A DNA stretch of 64,000 bases, taken from the NCBI GenBank assembly GCA_024123955.1, contig CP099652.1, forward strand, positions 5,084,001 to 5,148,000, written 5' to 3'. A model generated the notes under the pieces. It had not been told where the DNA came from and searched no databases. It saw only the letters and a program-made list of their open reading frames with translations. Position numbers and translations under genes: made by a program. Shown here in pieces: positions 26,149 through 34,647 of the stretch; position 1 is the first letter of the stretch; each line of letters starts with the position of its first letter. Source of the stretch: Oxalobacteraceae bacterium OTU3CINTB1. GTDB taxonomy: Bacteria; Pseudomonadota; Gammaproteobacteria; Burkholderiales; Burkholderiaceae_D.

Positions 26149-27075
26149 ATGATTAATCGCTTCACTAGTGCGTCGGCTGCGGCCCGCACTTACCTGGCCG
26201 GCCAGCCAGCGACGTCGTTTTTGACGGCCCGCGTATCGGCAAAGGGCATTTTCACCACCGCCCAGCACACTCTGACCATTCTTGGTGTGACCGCTTTAGT
26301 TGTTATGGCAGTATTTTTTGTTCGTCCGGACCTGGCCAAAGCCCTGAGCGACAGCCTGAACCCGGCTCCAGAAGTCCCAGCCGTCGCCGCCGTCGTGGCG
26401 CCGCCGCTGTCGGCTCTGATGCAAACCCAAGCCTCCGCTCCGGTAACCGCCTCGGCCAACGCCAAGGACGCACCGCTGAGCGCCGACGAAAAAGCGCTGA
26501 TGGGTACCCAGAAGCAGCAGCAATGGGTGACCTCGTGGCTGTCGAAGCGTTACCGCGTGGCGGGCGACGCCGCCAACATGCTCGTTTCCACCGCCTATCT
26601 GACGGCCCGTGAGATCAAACTCGATCCACTGCTGATCCTGGCGGTGATGGCGATCGAATCCGGCCTCAATCCGTTCGCGGAAAGCCCGGTCGGCGCGCAA
26701 GGCCTGATGCAAGTCATGTCGAAGATCCACCACGACAAGTTCCAGGAAATGGGCGGCCTGCAAGCGGCGCTCAATCCGGTCGCCAACATCCGCGTTGGCT
26801 CGCTGATCCTCAAGGATTACGTCCAGCGTGGCGGTTCGGTCGAAGCCGGCCTGAAAATCTACGTCGGCGCGGCAGCGTTCGAGCATGACGACGGCTACGG
26901 CTCGAAAGTCATGGCCGAGTACAACCGTCTGAAGCAGGTTTCGGCAGGCAAGAAAGTACCGACGATCACGCCGATGCTGGCAGCCGCCAAGCCACAACCG
27001 CAGCAGCAGCCGCAAGCCGCGCCGATCGCGGCCGCGTCAAGCGCGAACCACGACACGCAAATCGCCGGCCTCTGA
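26149..27075 (+). CDS. Membrane-anchored lytic transglycosylase (SLT domain)
   Basis: The protein has 308 aa. A hydrophobic helix (about 42-60) anchors the protein, followed by an Ala/Pro-rich linker. The SLT domain (about 150-270) has the catalytic Glu170 in LAVMAIESGLNPFAES, then GAQGLMQVM, and the late LNPVANIRVGSLILKDYV. It cleaves peptidoglycan glycan strands with anhydro-muropeptide formation. A Gln/Pro-rich tail ends the protein. AGGGGAACT lies before the start. It ends at a bidirectional terminator. Confidence 0.92.
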   Translation: MINRFTSASAAARTYLAGQPATSFLTARVSAKGIFTTAQHTLTILGVTALVVMAVFFVRPDLAKALSDSLNPAPEVPAVAAVVAPPLSALMQTQASAPVTASANAKDAPLSADEKALMGTQKQQQWVTSWLSKRYRVAGDAANMLVSTAYLTAREIKLDPLLILAVMAIESGLNPFAESPVGAQGLMQVMSKIHHDKFQEMGGLQAALNPVANIRVGSLILKDYVQRGGSVEAGLKIYVGAAAFEHDDGYGSKVMAEYNRLKQVSAGKKVPTITPMLAAAKPQPQQQPQAAPIAAASSANHDTQIAGL

Positions 27076-27099
27076 TATATATAGAGAGAGAGGCGTCGC

Positions 27100-27139
27100 A
27101 AAAAAGGCCGTTCAGTGCATGCACTGGACGGCCTTTTTT
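27100..27139. terminator. Bidirectional terminator
   Basis: A long stem (AAAAAAGGCCGT with ACGGCCTTTTTT, interrupted by one mismatch, plus CAGTGCATGCACTG in the loop arm) lies between the convergent transglycosylase and the proline-rich protein gene. Confidence 0.92.
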
Positions 27140-27152
27140 CGTTGCGCTACGC

Positions 27153-27749
27153 TCACGGGCAACTGGTGACTTTGGTTTTGACGCCGTCGCGGAAGGGATC
27201 GCGGCCGCCGGTCAGGGCATTGTTTTCCTTGTACGCGCAGTAGGTGCCGCCGCCCGCAGTGCGCACCTTGGTCATCAGGCGGCCGTCGGGCGTCACCACC
27301 TCCTCCGTCGTCGTGCCGCTGTCGTTGCCGACGTAGGCGCCGCCGATCTTGGCCGCAAGCGAGGTCGTATCGTTGGCGATCCGCTTGTCGCGCGGATTCC
27401 AGGCCTCCTTGCGCAACTGCTTGTCGACCAGGGCGGCGCTTTTCAGCGAACGCTGGCGCAGGTCGTCATCAGGCTTGGCGGGCTGCTCGGCAAACGGGTC
27501 CGGCGGCGGCGTGGGCTGGGTGATCGCTTGCGGCTGCGTCACTGCCACCGGAGTGGGCTCGGCCGGAGCCTCGGTCTCCGAACGGGCAGTGAGAGCCTGG
27601 GGTGGTCGCCGCGTAGCGACCTTGGGCGGCGTTGGCGCAGCCGGCTGAAGCCGTTTGACCGGTGCAAGGATATAAGTAATGGCCGCGTGGGGCGCCATGG
27701 AAGCCGCCAGAGGCCGCTCAGGCGTCTGCCACACAAAGAAGCCCAGCAC
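27153..27749 (-). CDS. Proline-rich anchored hypothetical protein
   Basis: The protein has at least 198 aa from the GTG at 27749. The frame stays open upstream and encodes RRRGWLALIGGAHVLGFFVW, a convincing basic plus hydrophobic N-terminal anchor that the GTG start would cut through. No ATG, GTG or TTG exists further upstream in frame, but an ATT at 27827 has GAGG a few bases before it and would give 224 aa. A Pro/Thr-rich stretch (about 35-85) and a C-terminal region with CAYKENNALTGGRDPF follow. The outline recalls a TonB-like or periplasm-spanning protein. Function unknown. Confidence 0.7.
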   Translation of the reverse strand: MLGFFVWQTPERPLAASMAPHAAITYILAPVKRLQPAAPTPPKVATRRPPQALTARSETEAPAEPTPVAVTQPQAITQPTPPPDPFAEQPAKPDDDLRQRSLKSAALVDKQLRKEAWNPRDKRIANDTTSLAAKIGGAYVGNDSGTTTEEVVTPDGRLMTKVRTAGGGTYCAYKENNALTGGRDPFRDGVKTKVTSCP

Positions 27750-27949
27750 GTGGGCGCCGCCGATCAGCGCCAGCCAGCCGCGCCGGCGCCATGCTTGTCG
27801 GCCTCGAGCAGGATAGAGTTCGATAATGCGCCCTCAAAATTAGTCGTATATCAATTGATTCTGCGGTGCAAGCTGAGAAGGGTCAACAAGCATATAAAAA
27901 AAGCCACCGCAAGATACCTTGGGTGGCTTCTGACGATACCGGCAGCGGC

Positions 27950-28420
27950 TTAACGCTTCTTGTCGGCCGCCACTTCGTCCGGACGCAGACGCGCGGCCAG
28001 CTTGTCCAGCACGCCGTTGACGTATTTGTGGCCGTCGATACCGCCGAACGACTTGGTCAACTCCACCGCTTCGTTGATGACGACGCGGTAAGGAATTTCC
28101 AGGTTGTTCTTCAGTTCGAACGCGCCGATCAGCAGCACCGCGTGCTCGATCGGGGACAGTTCGGAGATGCCGCGGTCGACCAGCGGCGCGAACGTCTCGC
28201 GCAACGCCACCGAATCCTTGATCGCGCCGTACAGCAGCACGGTGAAATGGTCGCCGTCGGCCTTGTCGAAGCCGTGCGCGCCACGGATGTTGTTCACCAC
28301 GGTGGCGGCGTCTTCATTGTTCAGCAGCCACTGATACAAACCCTGCAACGCGAACTCGCGTGCGCGGTGACGCGGCGTGCGACTCTTGCTAGGGTTGGCG
28401 TGCAAAATTTTATCTGTCAT
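27950..28420 (-). CDS. nusB: Transcription antitermination protein NusB
   Basis: The protein has 156 aa. It has the NusB fold pattern: RHRAREFALQGLYQWLL at the start, then ISELSPIEHAVLLIGAFEL and IPYRVVINEAVELTKSFGG near the end. It binds NusE and boxA RNA in rRNA antitermination. It is the last gene of the riboflavin block, 145 nt after ribH, with a REP-like palindrome in the gap. Confidence 0.96.
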   Translation of the reverse strand: MTDKILHANPSKSRTPRHRAREFALQGLYQWLLNNEDAATVVNNIRGAHGFDKADGDHFTVLLYGAIKDSVALRETFAPLVDRGISELSPIEHAVLLIGAFELKNNLEIPYRVVINEAVELTKSFGGIDGHKYVNGVLDKLAARLRPDEVAADKKR

Positions 28421-28501
28421 GGTTGTACCCGTTTCTAATTACTTACTTTAATTACTTAGTGCTATTTCAAAAATGCGGTGTTCGGGTCGCCGACGGAGCT
28501 T

Positions 28502-28527
28502 GGCGGATTACGCTGCGCTAATCCGCC
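28502..28527. repeat. REP-like palindrome
   Basis: GGCGGATTA pairs with TAATCCGCC around CGCTGCGC, between ribH and nusB. A related palindrome lies at 50967-50994. Such TCCGCC/GGCGGA repeats are common in GC-rich proteobacteria. Confidence 0.6.
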
Positions 28528-28565
28528 CTACGTGATTCCGTAGTTTACACGCGTCGTGGCCGGGA

Positions 28566-29054
28566 TTACTCGTCGTCGCCCTGATCCTGGCTCAGCTCTT
28601 CGAGCGCGATGGTCAGGTTGGCCATCTCGACGGCCACGCGGGCGGCGTCGGCGCCTTTGACGGCCATGCGTGCTTCCGCCTGCTCGTCGTTCTCGGTGGT
28701 CAGAATAGCGTTGGCGATAGGAATACCATAATCGAGGCCGATACGGGTGATGCCCGCGCCCGACTCGTTCGAGACCAGCTCGAAGTGATACGTTTCGCCG
28801 CGGATGACCGCGCCCAGCGCGATCAGCGCGTCGAACTGCTGCGACTCGGCCATCTTCTGCAGCACCAGCGGCACTTCCAGCGCGCCGGGAACGGCCACAT
28901 GCAGCACGTCCTCGTCTGCCACGCCCAGGCGTTTCAGTTCGGCCAGGCAGGCGGACAGCAAGCCGTGGCAGACGTCCTCGTTAAAACGCGCCTGAACGAT
29001 GCCGACGCGCAAACCGTCGCCGGACAAATTGGTTTCGTAGCTTCCTACCGTCAT
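28566..29054 (-). CDS. ribH: 6,7-dimethyl-8-ribityllumazine synthase
   Basis: The protein has 162 aa from the ATG at 29054. Typical blocks: [33 protein letters not shown], then [19 protein letters not shown] with the catalytic His, and [19 protein letters not shown]. It condenses ribityl-aminouracil with dihydroxybutanone phosphate, the penultimate riboflavin step. It lies 26 nt downstream of ribBA and is probably co-transcribed with it. Confidence 0.97.
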   Translation of the reverse strand: MTVGSYETNLSGDGLRVGIVQARFNEDVCHGLLSACLAELKRLGVADEDVLHVAVPGALEVPLVLQKMAESQQFDALIALGAVIRGETYHFELVSNESGAGITRIGLDYGIPIANAILTTENDEQAEARMAVKGADAARVAVEMANLTIALEELSQDQGDDE

Positions 29055-29080
29055 GATGGACCTCTTTAATATGTGTGTTG

Positions 29081-30190
29081 TTAGTGTGGTTTGGCCAGGT
29101 AGCCGGTCACTTCCAGATCGAAGCCTGTCATCGACGGCATCTTGCGCGGGCTGGCCAGCAGCTGCATCTTGCACACGCCGACTTCCTTCAAGATTTGCGC
29201 GCCGATGCCGTAGCTGCGCAGGTCCATGCTGGCCGCGCGGCCTTTCGGTTTCGTCTCGGGCTTGTCGAGCGCCTGGAACTGGGAGAAGAACTGCTCGGCC
29301 GTCTCCTCGCAATTGAGCAGCACGATCACGCCGCTATCGGCGGCCTGGACCGCCGCCAGCGACGACGACAGGTTCCACGAGTGGGTGGTCGCCTCCGACT
29401 CGAGGATGTCGAGGATGGAGACCGGCTGGTGCACGCGCACCAGGGTTTCTTTGTTCTTTTCGATCTGGCCGTGGATCAGCGCCAAGTGGGCCGAGCCGCT
29501 CGGCTTGTCGCGGTAGGCGATCATGCGGAACTCGCCCTGCGCCGTCTTCAGCTGGCGCTCGCCGATCTGCTCGACCAGCGACTCGTTGCGGCTGCGATAG
29601 TGGATCAGGTCGGCGATGGTGCCGATCTTCAAGTTGTGTTCCTTGGCAAATTCCATCAGGTCCGGCAGACGCGCCATCGTGCCGTCGTCCTTCATGATCT
29701 CGCAGATCACCGAGGCCGGGGTCAGGCCCGCCATCGCGGTCAGGTCGCAACCGGCTTCGGTATGGCCGGCGCGCATCAGCACGCCGCCCTTTTGCGCCTT
29801 CAGCGGGAAGATGTGGCCCGGCTGGACGATATCGGTCGGCTGCGTATCCTTGGCCACGGCCACCTGGATGGTCTTGGCGCGGTCGGCGGCCGAGATACCG
29901 GTGGTCACGCCCTCCGCCGCCTCGATCGAGACGGTAAAGTTGGTGCCGAAGGCGGTACCGTTACGGGTCGACATCATCGACAGGTTCAACTGGTCGCAGC
30001 GCTCTTCGGTCAGGGTCAGGCAGACCAGGCCGCGCGCGTGCTTGACCATGAAATTGATGGCTTCCGGCGTGACGAAATCCGCCGCGAGCACCAGGTCACC
30101 TTCGTTTTCCCGGTCTTCTTCATCGACCAGGATCACCATGCGGCCAGCGCGCAATTCGGCGACGATTTCTTCGGTGCTGGAAATTGACAT
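29081..30190 (-). CDS. ribBA: RibBA: DHBP synthase with degenerate GTP cyclohydrolase II domain
   Basis: The protein has 369 aa. The N-terminal DHBP synthase domain (1-200) is intact: [37 protein letters not shown], and [17 protein letters not shown]. The C-terminal part aligns to RibA by length, but the zinc-cysteine and catalytic region (normally C-x10-C-x-C) is absent; the matching stretch reads [17 protein letters not shown]. It therefore should make dihydroxybutanone phosphate but not open GTP. A separate ribA is expected elsewhere in the genome. Confidence 0.94.
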   Translation of the reverse strand: MSISSTEEIVAELRAGRMVILVDEEDRENEGDLVLAADFVTPEAINFMVKHARGLVCLTLTEERCDQLNLSMMSTRNGTAFGTNFTVSIEAAEGVTTGISAADRAKTIQVAVAKDTQPTDIVQPGHIFPLKAQKGGVLMRAGHTEAGCDLTAMAGLTPASVICEIMKDDGTMARLPDLMEFAKEHNLKIGTIADLIHYRSRNESLVEQIGERQLKTAQGEFRMIAYRDKPSGSAHLALIHGQIEKNKETLVRVHQPVSILDILESEATTHSWNLSSSLAAVQAADSGVIVLLNCEETAEQFFSQFQALDKPETKPKGRAASMDLRSYGIGAQILKEVGVCKMQLLASPRKMPSMTGFDLEVTGYLAKPH

Positions 30191-30412
30191 TTTTAATCCT
30201 TGGGAACTATGCGAGAACAGGCCGCTATTTTAAAGGATTTACGCCTTCCCTACCGTAAACAGCCGCTTTTATCCGGCAAAAGACGGACTTTCCGGCCCGC
30301 GCTCTTTGTTTATTGCAAACATTACCGACTGGTAAGGCGCGCGGCATGCTTAAGGGCGAAGCGGCGGGTACAATCGGGGCCGGAATCAAAACGACAACCA
30401 GGAGAATTTTGG

Positions 30413-31195
30413 ATGACGCGACAAACCTCGGAGCCGGCCGCAAAACTGCTGATTGCGCTGGCAATGGGAGCGCTGGCAGTGCCGGCGATTGCGCAGGATG
30501 GGCCGCCCATCACGCCCTATCGCCCCTCGGTCTCGAGCCCGGCACAATTGCCCGCGCCCGGCCAGCTGGAATTCGAGCTCGGCGGCCTGAGCACTAAAAC
30601 GGACGACGACCGGCGTGCGAGTTTGCCGTACACCTTCAAGCTGGGGTTCAACGAGCAATGGGGCGTGGTGGTCGGCGGTGAAGCCTATGTCTCGGCGCGC
30701 ACGGACGGCGAGCCCCGCCAGCGCGGCGTCGGCGATACGACCTTGGAGCTCAAGCGCGCCTTCCTCATCGACGATCACACGGCGTTCGGCCTGGAGCTGG
30801 GCGTGAAATTGCCGACCGCCAAAGACAGCATCGGCAGCGGCCGCAGCGATGTCGTCCTCAACGGCATCTACAGCCAGGACATGGGCATCGTCCACATGGA
30901 CGCCAATCTGAACGCGACACGGCTGGGCGCCGACGAGGCCGGCAGCGGACGGATTCAAAAAGGCTGGTCGGCCTCGTTCTCCGCGCCCGTGTCGGAAAAA
31001 TGGGGCGTGACCACGGAACTGTCGGGCACGCACCGCCGCGGCCAGGGCAATACCGCCCAGCTGCTGGTGGCCGCCACCTACAGCCCGACCAAGCGCCTGA
31101 CCATCGACTGGGGTGTCGCCCGGGGACTCACCCCGGCCTCGCCTGACTGGTCGCTGTTCAGCGGGATCGTGCTGCCATTGGCCAAGTTCTGGTAA
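30413..31195 (+). CDS. Putative outer-membrane/periplasmic protein, beta-rich
   Basis: The protein has 260 aa from the ATG at 30413, with AGGAG ten bases upstream. Signal peptide about 1-28 (LLIALAMGALAVPAIAQ). The mature region alternates hydrophobic and polar residues, as in small outer-membrane barrels (LEFELGGLSTKTD, AFGLELGVKLPTAK, WGVTTELSGTHRRGQG), and ends in Phe-Trp. It resembles the transporter/MetA-pathway barrel family. It lies antisense between ribBA and ribE, splitting the rib cluster. Confidence 0.78.
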   Translation: MTRQTSEPAAKLLIALAMGALAVPAIAQDGPPITPYRPSVSSPAQLPAPGQLEFELGGLSTKTDDDRRASLPYTFKLGFNEQWGVVVGGEAYVSARTDGEPRQRGVGDTTLELKRAFLIDDHTAFGLELGVKLPTAKDSIGSGRSDVVLNGIYSQDMGIVHMDANLNATRLGADEAGSGRIQKGWSASFSAPVSEKWGVTTELSGTHRRGQGNTAQLLVAATYSPTKRLTIDWGVARGLTPASPDWSLFSGIVLPLAKFW

Positions 31196-31204
31196 GACTG
31201 CCGC

Positions 31205-31843
31205 TTAAGGCATGGTCGCCGCGCCGATCGAGACCATGCGCTCGACATAGCGGGCGATCAGGTCGATTTCCAGGTTGACCTGCTTGCCGACGCTCAGGTG
31301 TTTGAGGGTCGTTACAGCGATGGTGTGGGGAATCAGGTTGATCGAGAACTGGCACACCAGATCGGCGCCGGTGCCGATGTCGGTCACGCGGTTGACGGTC
31401 AGTGACACGCCGTTGACCACGATCGAACCCTTGAATGCCAAAAACTTGGCCAGATGGTGCGGGGCTTCGACAACCAATTCCCACGACTCGCCCACCGCCT
31501 CGAACTTGCGCACCACGCCCAGGCCGTCGACGTGACCGGTGACCAGATGGCCGCCGAGGCGCTCGCTCAGGGTCACGGCCTTTTCCAGGTTCACTTCGGT
31601 CAGGGTATCGAGGCCGACGGTGCAATTGAGGCTCTCGCGCGAGACGTCGACGCTGAAGTTGGTGTCGGTCTTTTCGATCACGGTCATGCAGGCGCCGTTG
31701 AGGGCGATCGAATCGCCCAGCGCGACATCGGCCAGCGGCAAGCCGCCAGCGTTGACGTCCAGGCGCACGCCCGCATACGAGCCGCCTTCCAAAGGTTGGA
31801 CCGATTCAATTTTGCCGACAGCGGCGACGATTCCAGTAAACAT
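31205..31843 (-). CDS. ribE: Riboflavin synthase, alpha subunit
   Basis: The protein has 212 aa made of two similar lumazine-binding halves: MFTGIVAAVGKIESV with SIALNGACMTV, and HLVTGHVDGLGVV with GSIVVNGVSLTVN. It dismutates two ribityllumazine molecules to riboflavin. It is 12 nt downstream of ribD on the same strand. Confidence 0.97.
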   Translation of the reverse strand: MFTGIVAAVGKIESVQPLEGGSYAGVRLDVNAGGLPLADVALGDSIALNGACMTVIEKTDTNFSVDVSRESLNCTVGLDTLTEVNLEKAVTLSERLGGHLVTGHVDGLGVVRKFEAVGESWELVVEAPHHLAKFLAFKGSIVVNGVSLTVNRVTDIGTGADLVCQFSINLIPHTIAVTTLKHLSVGKQVNLEIDLIARYVERMVSIGAATMP

Positions 31844-31855
31844 GTGAGTGCAATC

Positions 31856-32953
31856 TTAAAGATGGGTGAATCGTGCAAGGATACGCAAATCTTCGCCGAT
31901 CTGCTTAACCTCGTGAAATTTTAGGCGCTGCTGCAGCGACAGGTCGGTCAGCGCCGGCAGCGCGAACATGCCCTGCGCGTCGCCGATCAGGCTCGGCGCC
32001 AGGTACAGCAGCAGCTCGTCGACGCAGCCCTCGCGGATCAGCGAACCATTGAGCTTGCCGCCGGCCTCGACGTGCAATTCATTGATCTGCCGGCGGCCCA
32101 GCTCGCGCATCAGTTCCGGCAGGTCCACCTTGCCGGCCGCGTTGGGCAGCATGATGACGTCGGCGCCGACGGCGCGCAAGGCCGCCTCCTTCTCCGGATT
32201 GGGGACCGCCGCCACGATCCAGGTGCCGCCGCCCTCCAGTATCTTGGCGGACGGGCTGATATCGAGCTTGCTGTCGACCACGATGCGGCGCGGCTGGCGC
32301 GGCGTCTCGACCGCCCGCACCGTCAGCTGCGGATCGTCGGCCTTGACGGTGCCGATGCCGGTCAGGATGGCGCAGGCGCGCGCGCGCCACGCGTGGCCGT
32401 CGGCGCGCGCCTCGGGCCCGGTGATCCATTGGCTCACGCCGTTGCGCAGCGCCGTCATGCCGTCCAGGCTCGCGGCGCTCTTCATGCGCACCCACGGCAG
32501 GCCGCGCGTCATGCGCGAGAAAAAGCCGATGTTCAATTCATACGCTTGCTCGGCCAGCAGGCCGGTGCTGGTCTCGATGCCGGCGGCGCGCAGCTTGGCC
32601 AGCCCCTGCCCCGCGACCAGTGGATTCGGGTCTTCCATCGCCGCCACCACGCGGCCGAGGCCGGCGCGCACCAACGCGTCCGAGCATGGCGGCGTGCGGC
32701 CGAAGTGATTGCACGGCTCCAGGGTGACATAGGCGGTGGCGCCGCGCACGTCGTGGCCGCGTGCCTGCGCATCCTTGATCGCCTGGATTTCCGCATGGTC
32801 GCCGCCGGCTTGCTGCGTTACCCCGGCGCCGATGACTTGCCCGTCGCGCACGATCACGCAGCCGATGTGCGGATTGGGCGACGTCGTGTACAGCCCCTTC
32901 GCGGCCCATTCCAGGGCCAGGGTCATGCCTTCGAGATCGTTGCTGATGTTCAC
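31856..32953 (-). CDS. ribD: Bifunctional pyrimidine deaminase/reductase RibD
   Basis: The protein has 365 aa from a GTG at 32953, chosen because TAAGGA lies 4 nt upstream and the N-terminus then matches the family length; a TTG 33 nt further up is also open. The deaminase domain shows the zinc motifs GGDHAEIQAI and PCNHFGRTPPCSDAL. The reductase domain follows (RMKSAASLDGMTALRNG...ITGPEARADGHAWRARACAIL, then VEAGGKLNGSLI). It catalyses the second and third steps of riboflavin synthesis. Confidence 0.95.
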   Translation of the reverse strand: MNISNDLEGMTLALEWAAKGLYTTSPNPHIGCVIVRDGQVIGAGVTQQAGGDHAEIQAIKDAQARGHDVRGATAYVTLEPCNHFGRTPPCSDALVRAGLGRVVAAMEDPNPLVAGQGLAKLRAAGIETSTGLLAEQAYELNIGFFSRMTRGLPWVRMKSAASLDGMTALRNGVSQWITGPEARADGHAWRARACAILTGIGTVKADDPQLTVRAVETPRQPRRIVVDSKLDISPSAKILEGGGTWIVAAVPNPEKEAALRAVGADVIMLPNAAGKVDLPELMRELGRRQINELHVEAGGKLNGSLIREGCVDELLLYLAPSLIGDAQGMFALPALTDLSLQQRLKFHEVKQIGEDLRILARFTHL

Positions 32954-33160
32954 ATTGTCCTTAGTCGTTGACGCCGCCCGCGACAATTGCCGGCTGCGCC
33001 ATTATAAGCAAACGGAAATCCTGGTGCCTCAATGACCACAGACTGCCGAGATCTAGCAAATAGCTCCAACGATCCTCGGCAGGTTTAAATTTGTCGAGAA
33101 AAGTCAGGGCGTTCGTCCGAAATTTAGCCAGTATAGATGTATTGTTGTGCGCCTCGCTCG

Positions 33161-33169
33161 CCCCCCCCC
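33161..33169 (+). repeat. Homopolymer of nine C
   Basis: Nine consecutive C lie in the intergenic DNA upstream of the DUF4258 gene. Such a tract is prone to slippage, but it is about 30 bp upstream of the predicted promoter and its effect is unclear. Confidence 0.8.
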
Positions 33170-33200
33170 GGCAGGCGGCAACTGTCTATAGATAACTCGA

Positions 33201-33238
33201 TTGCTTTTAACGGTCCCATGACCTATATTTTGTATAGG
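33201..33238 (+). promoter_or_regulatory. Promoter with overlapping inverted-repeat operator of TA-like pair
   Basis: TTGCTT, 17 bp and TATATT form a -35/-10 pair. CCTATA-TTTTG-TATAGG (33222-33238), a perfect 6-bp inverted repeat, covers the -10. This is where an autoregulating antitoxin would bind. The first gene starts 6 nt after the repeat. Confidence 0.6.
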
Positions 33239-33244
33239 CTTCCG

Positions 33245-33556
33245 ATGAGTACGAAAAGAACAAGACTATCGCAACAGCAACTTGAAGCGCTGATCAGAGC
33301 TGAGTCCCTAGACTCGTCGAAGGTTAGCTTCACGTTGCATGCTCAAAAACAAATGGCGGCTCGCAAAATCACGCACGCGTGTGTGTTGTCGACACTACGG
33401 AACGGAAGAATCAGAAGGCGCCCGGAGCCAAATCCGGCTAGGGGATCGCTTGAGTGCCGTATGGAATATTTCTGCATCGGACGCAACGTAGCAGCGATAG
33501 TTGCAGTGAGCGACGATGATCCAGACTTGGTTCTCGTAACGGCGATGTACACTTAG
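33245..33556 (+). CDS. DUF4258-family protein, probable toxin component
   Basis: The protein has 103 aa from the ATG at 33245. The pattern KVSFTLHAQKQMAARKITHACVL, then GRI-RRRPEPNP and FCIGRNVAAIVAVSDDDPDLVLVTAMY, fits DUF4258, a small RelE/MqsR-like fold. A HTH gene follows 11 nt later, in toxin-then-antitoxin order. The pair is poorer in G and C than its surroundings and lies between ribD and the pilin operon, suggesting acquisition. Toxicity is inferred, not shown. Confidence 0.75.
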   Translation: MSTKRTRLSQQQLEALIRAESLDSSKVSFTLHAQKQMAARKITHACVLSTLRNGRIRRRPEPNPARGSLECRMEYFCIGRNVAAIVAVSDDDPDLVLVTAMYT

Positions 33557-33567
33557 GAGAAAATATT

Positions 33568-34041
33568 ATGTACCACTTTACCGATGGTGGACTGCGCAAT
33601 GTGTGGCTCAAAAATGGCTATGTTGAAAAAAACACTCCATACGGGAAGGCGGTGTCGTTCCACGATCTCCCAGGCTTAACAAAGACGATCTGCAATGCAC
33701 TTATAAAGAAGCCTGGGAAGCTGAACAGCGCGGAATTTCGTTATATTCGGAACGCCATGGAGTTATCTCAACGCTCACTTGGCAAGCTACTCGGCTGTTC
33801 AGAGCAAGCGGTCGCCAAATGGGAAAAGCAAGGACGCATTCCGAAAGCTGAGGATTTCTTAATTAGGCGGATTTATGCCGATAAGGTGGGTGGTGACGGG
33901 AAAGTGGGAGCCGTCGTCGAGATGCTCAATGCCATCGATAGGATCTCGCATTCAAAAATTATAGTCTCCGAGGATCACGAGAAATGGACATCGCAGATAG
34001 AGATATCTGAAGACGACGCAATCCAAGTTGAACAAGCATGA
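33568..34041 (+). CDS. HTH-domain protein (MqsA-like), probable antitoxin/autoregulator
   Basis: The protein has 157 aa. The N-terminal part (MYHFTDGGLRNVWLKNGY, YGKAVSFHDLPGL) is followed at about 50-90 by a XRE-type HTH (LSQRSLGKLLGCSEQAVAKW). This layout is like the C-terminal HTH antitoxins MqsA/YgiT, though the CxxC zinc finger is absent. It is coupled to the DUF4258 gene, and an inverted repeat overlaps their promoter. The C-terminus is acidic and may be flexible. Confidence 0.8.
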   Translation: MYHFTDGGLRNVWLKNGYVEKNTPYGKAVSFHDLPGLTKTICNALIKKPGKLNSAEFRYIRNAMELSQRSLGKLLGCSEQAVAKWEKQGRIPKAEDFLIRRIYADKVGGDGKVGAVVEMLNAIDRISHSKIIVSEDHEKWTSQIEISEDDAIQVEQA

Positions 34042-34084
34042 AGGGAACGACATCCGAGACGACGTCGGTAAGTCATTGAGGAGT

Positions 34085-34636
34085 TTAATTGCCCGCCCCG
34101 TCGCAATTGGCAGTGTCTTTGACCGGGTCGCACACGCGCAGTCGGCCCAACATGTTGATTTTGATGTTGCGGGCATCGTCGCCCCGCGCCAGCGACAGCG
34201 TGCCCCAGCGCGCTGATAAGCTGTTACTGGCATTGCAACTGCGGCCCGCGCCATTGTAGGCCAAGTAGAGCGGCGTTCCGCCGGACGAGAATGCGGAGAC
34301 GACCGTCATCCCCTCCGGCAGCGGTCCGTGCTGGAAGAGGCGCTGCTCACCGGCGTCCGGCCGGCGGTTGCCGTTGTCGTCGACGAACACCACCCAGCCC
34401 TTGGCCCAATCCCTGCCGCTCGGCTCCAGCGGCCCCAGCATCACCGGACCGCCGCGCGCGATCGCATGCGAGCGGGTCAGGTCGATGGCCGCGACCAGAT
34501 CGTTGACGGCGGCGCGCAGTTGCTGCCGCCGCATCACGTCATGGTAAGCGGACGCGGCGGCGCCAAGCAGTATGCCTGCCAACACCAGCACGACCAGCAA
34601 TTCCACCAGCGACACTCCCGCGTTATCACGCTTCAT
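34085..34636 (-). CDS. Type IV minor pseudopilin, FimT/GspH type
   Basis: The protein has 183 aa from the ATG at 34636. The prepilin motif is NAGVSLVELLVVLVLAG, with cleavage after Gly7 and Glu at +5. A GspH-like domain (about 45-160) includes WVVFVDDNGNRRPDAGE and a late Cys pair. It is the last gene of the minor-pilin operon, 11 nt after pilE. Confidence 0.9.
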   Translation of the reverse strand: MKRDNAGVSLVELLVVLVLAGILLGAAASAYHDVMRRQQLRAAVNDLVAAIDLTRSHAIARGGPVMLGPLEPSGRDWAKGWVVFVDDNGNRRPDAGEQRLFQHGPLPEGMTVVSAFSSGGTPLYLAYNGAGRSCNASNSLSARWGTLSLARGDDARNIKINMLGRLRVCDPVKDTANCDGAGN

Positions 34637-34647
34637 GGCAGCCCCGC

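Noticed and set aside
30191..30412. An FMN riboswitch upstream of ribBA.
   Set aside because: None of the conserved RFN blocks is present on either strand.
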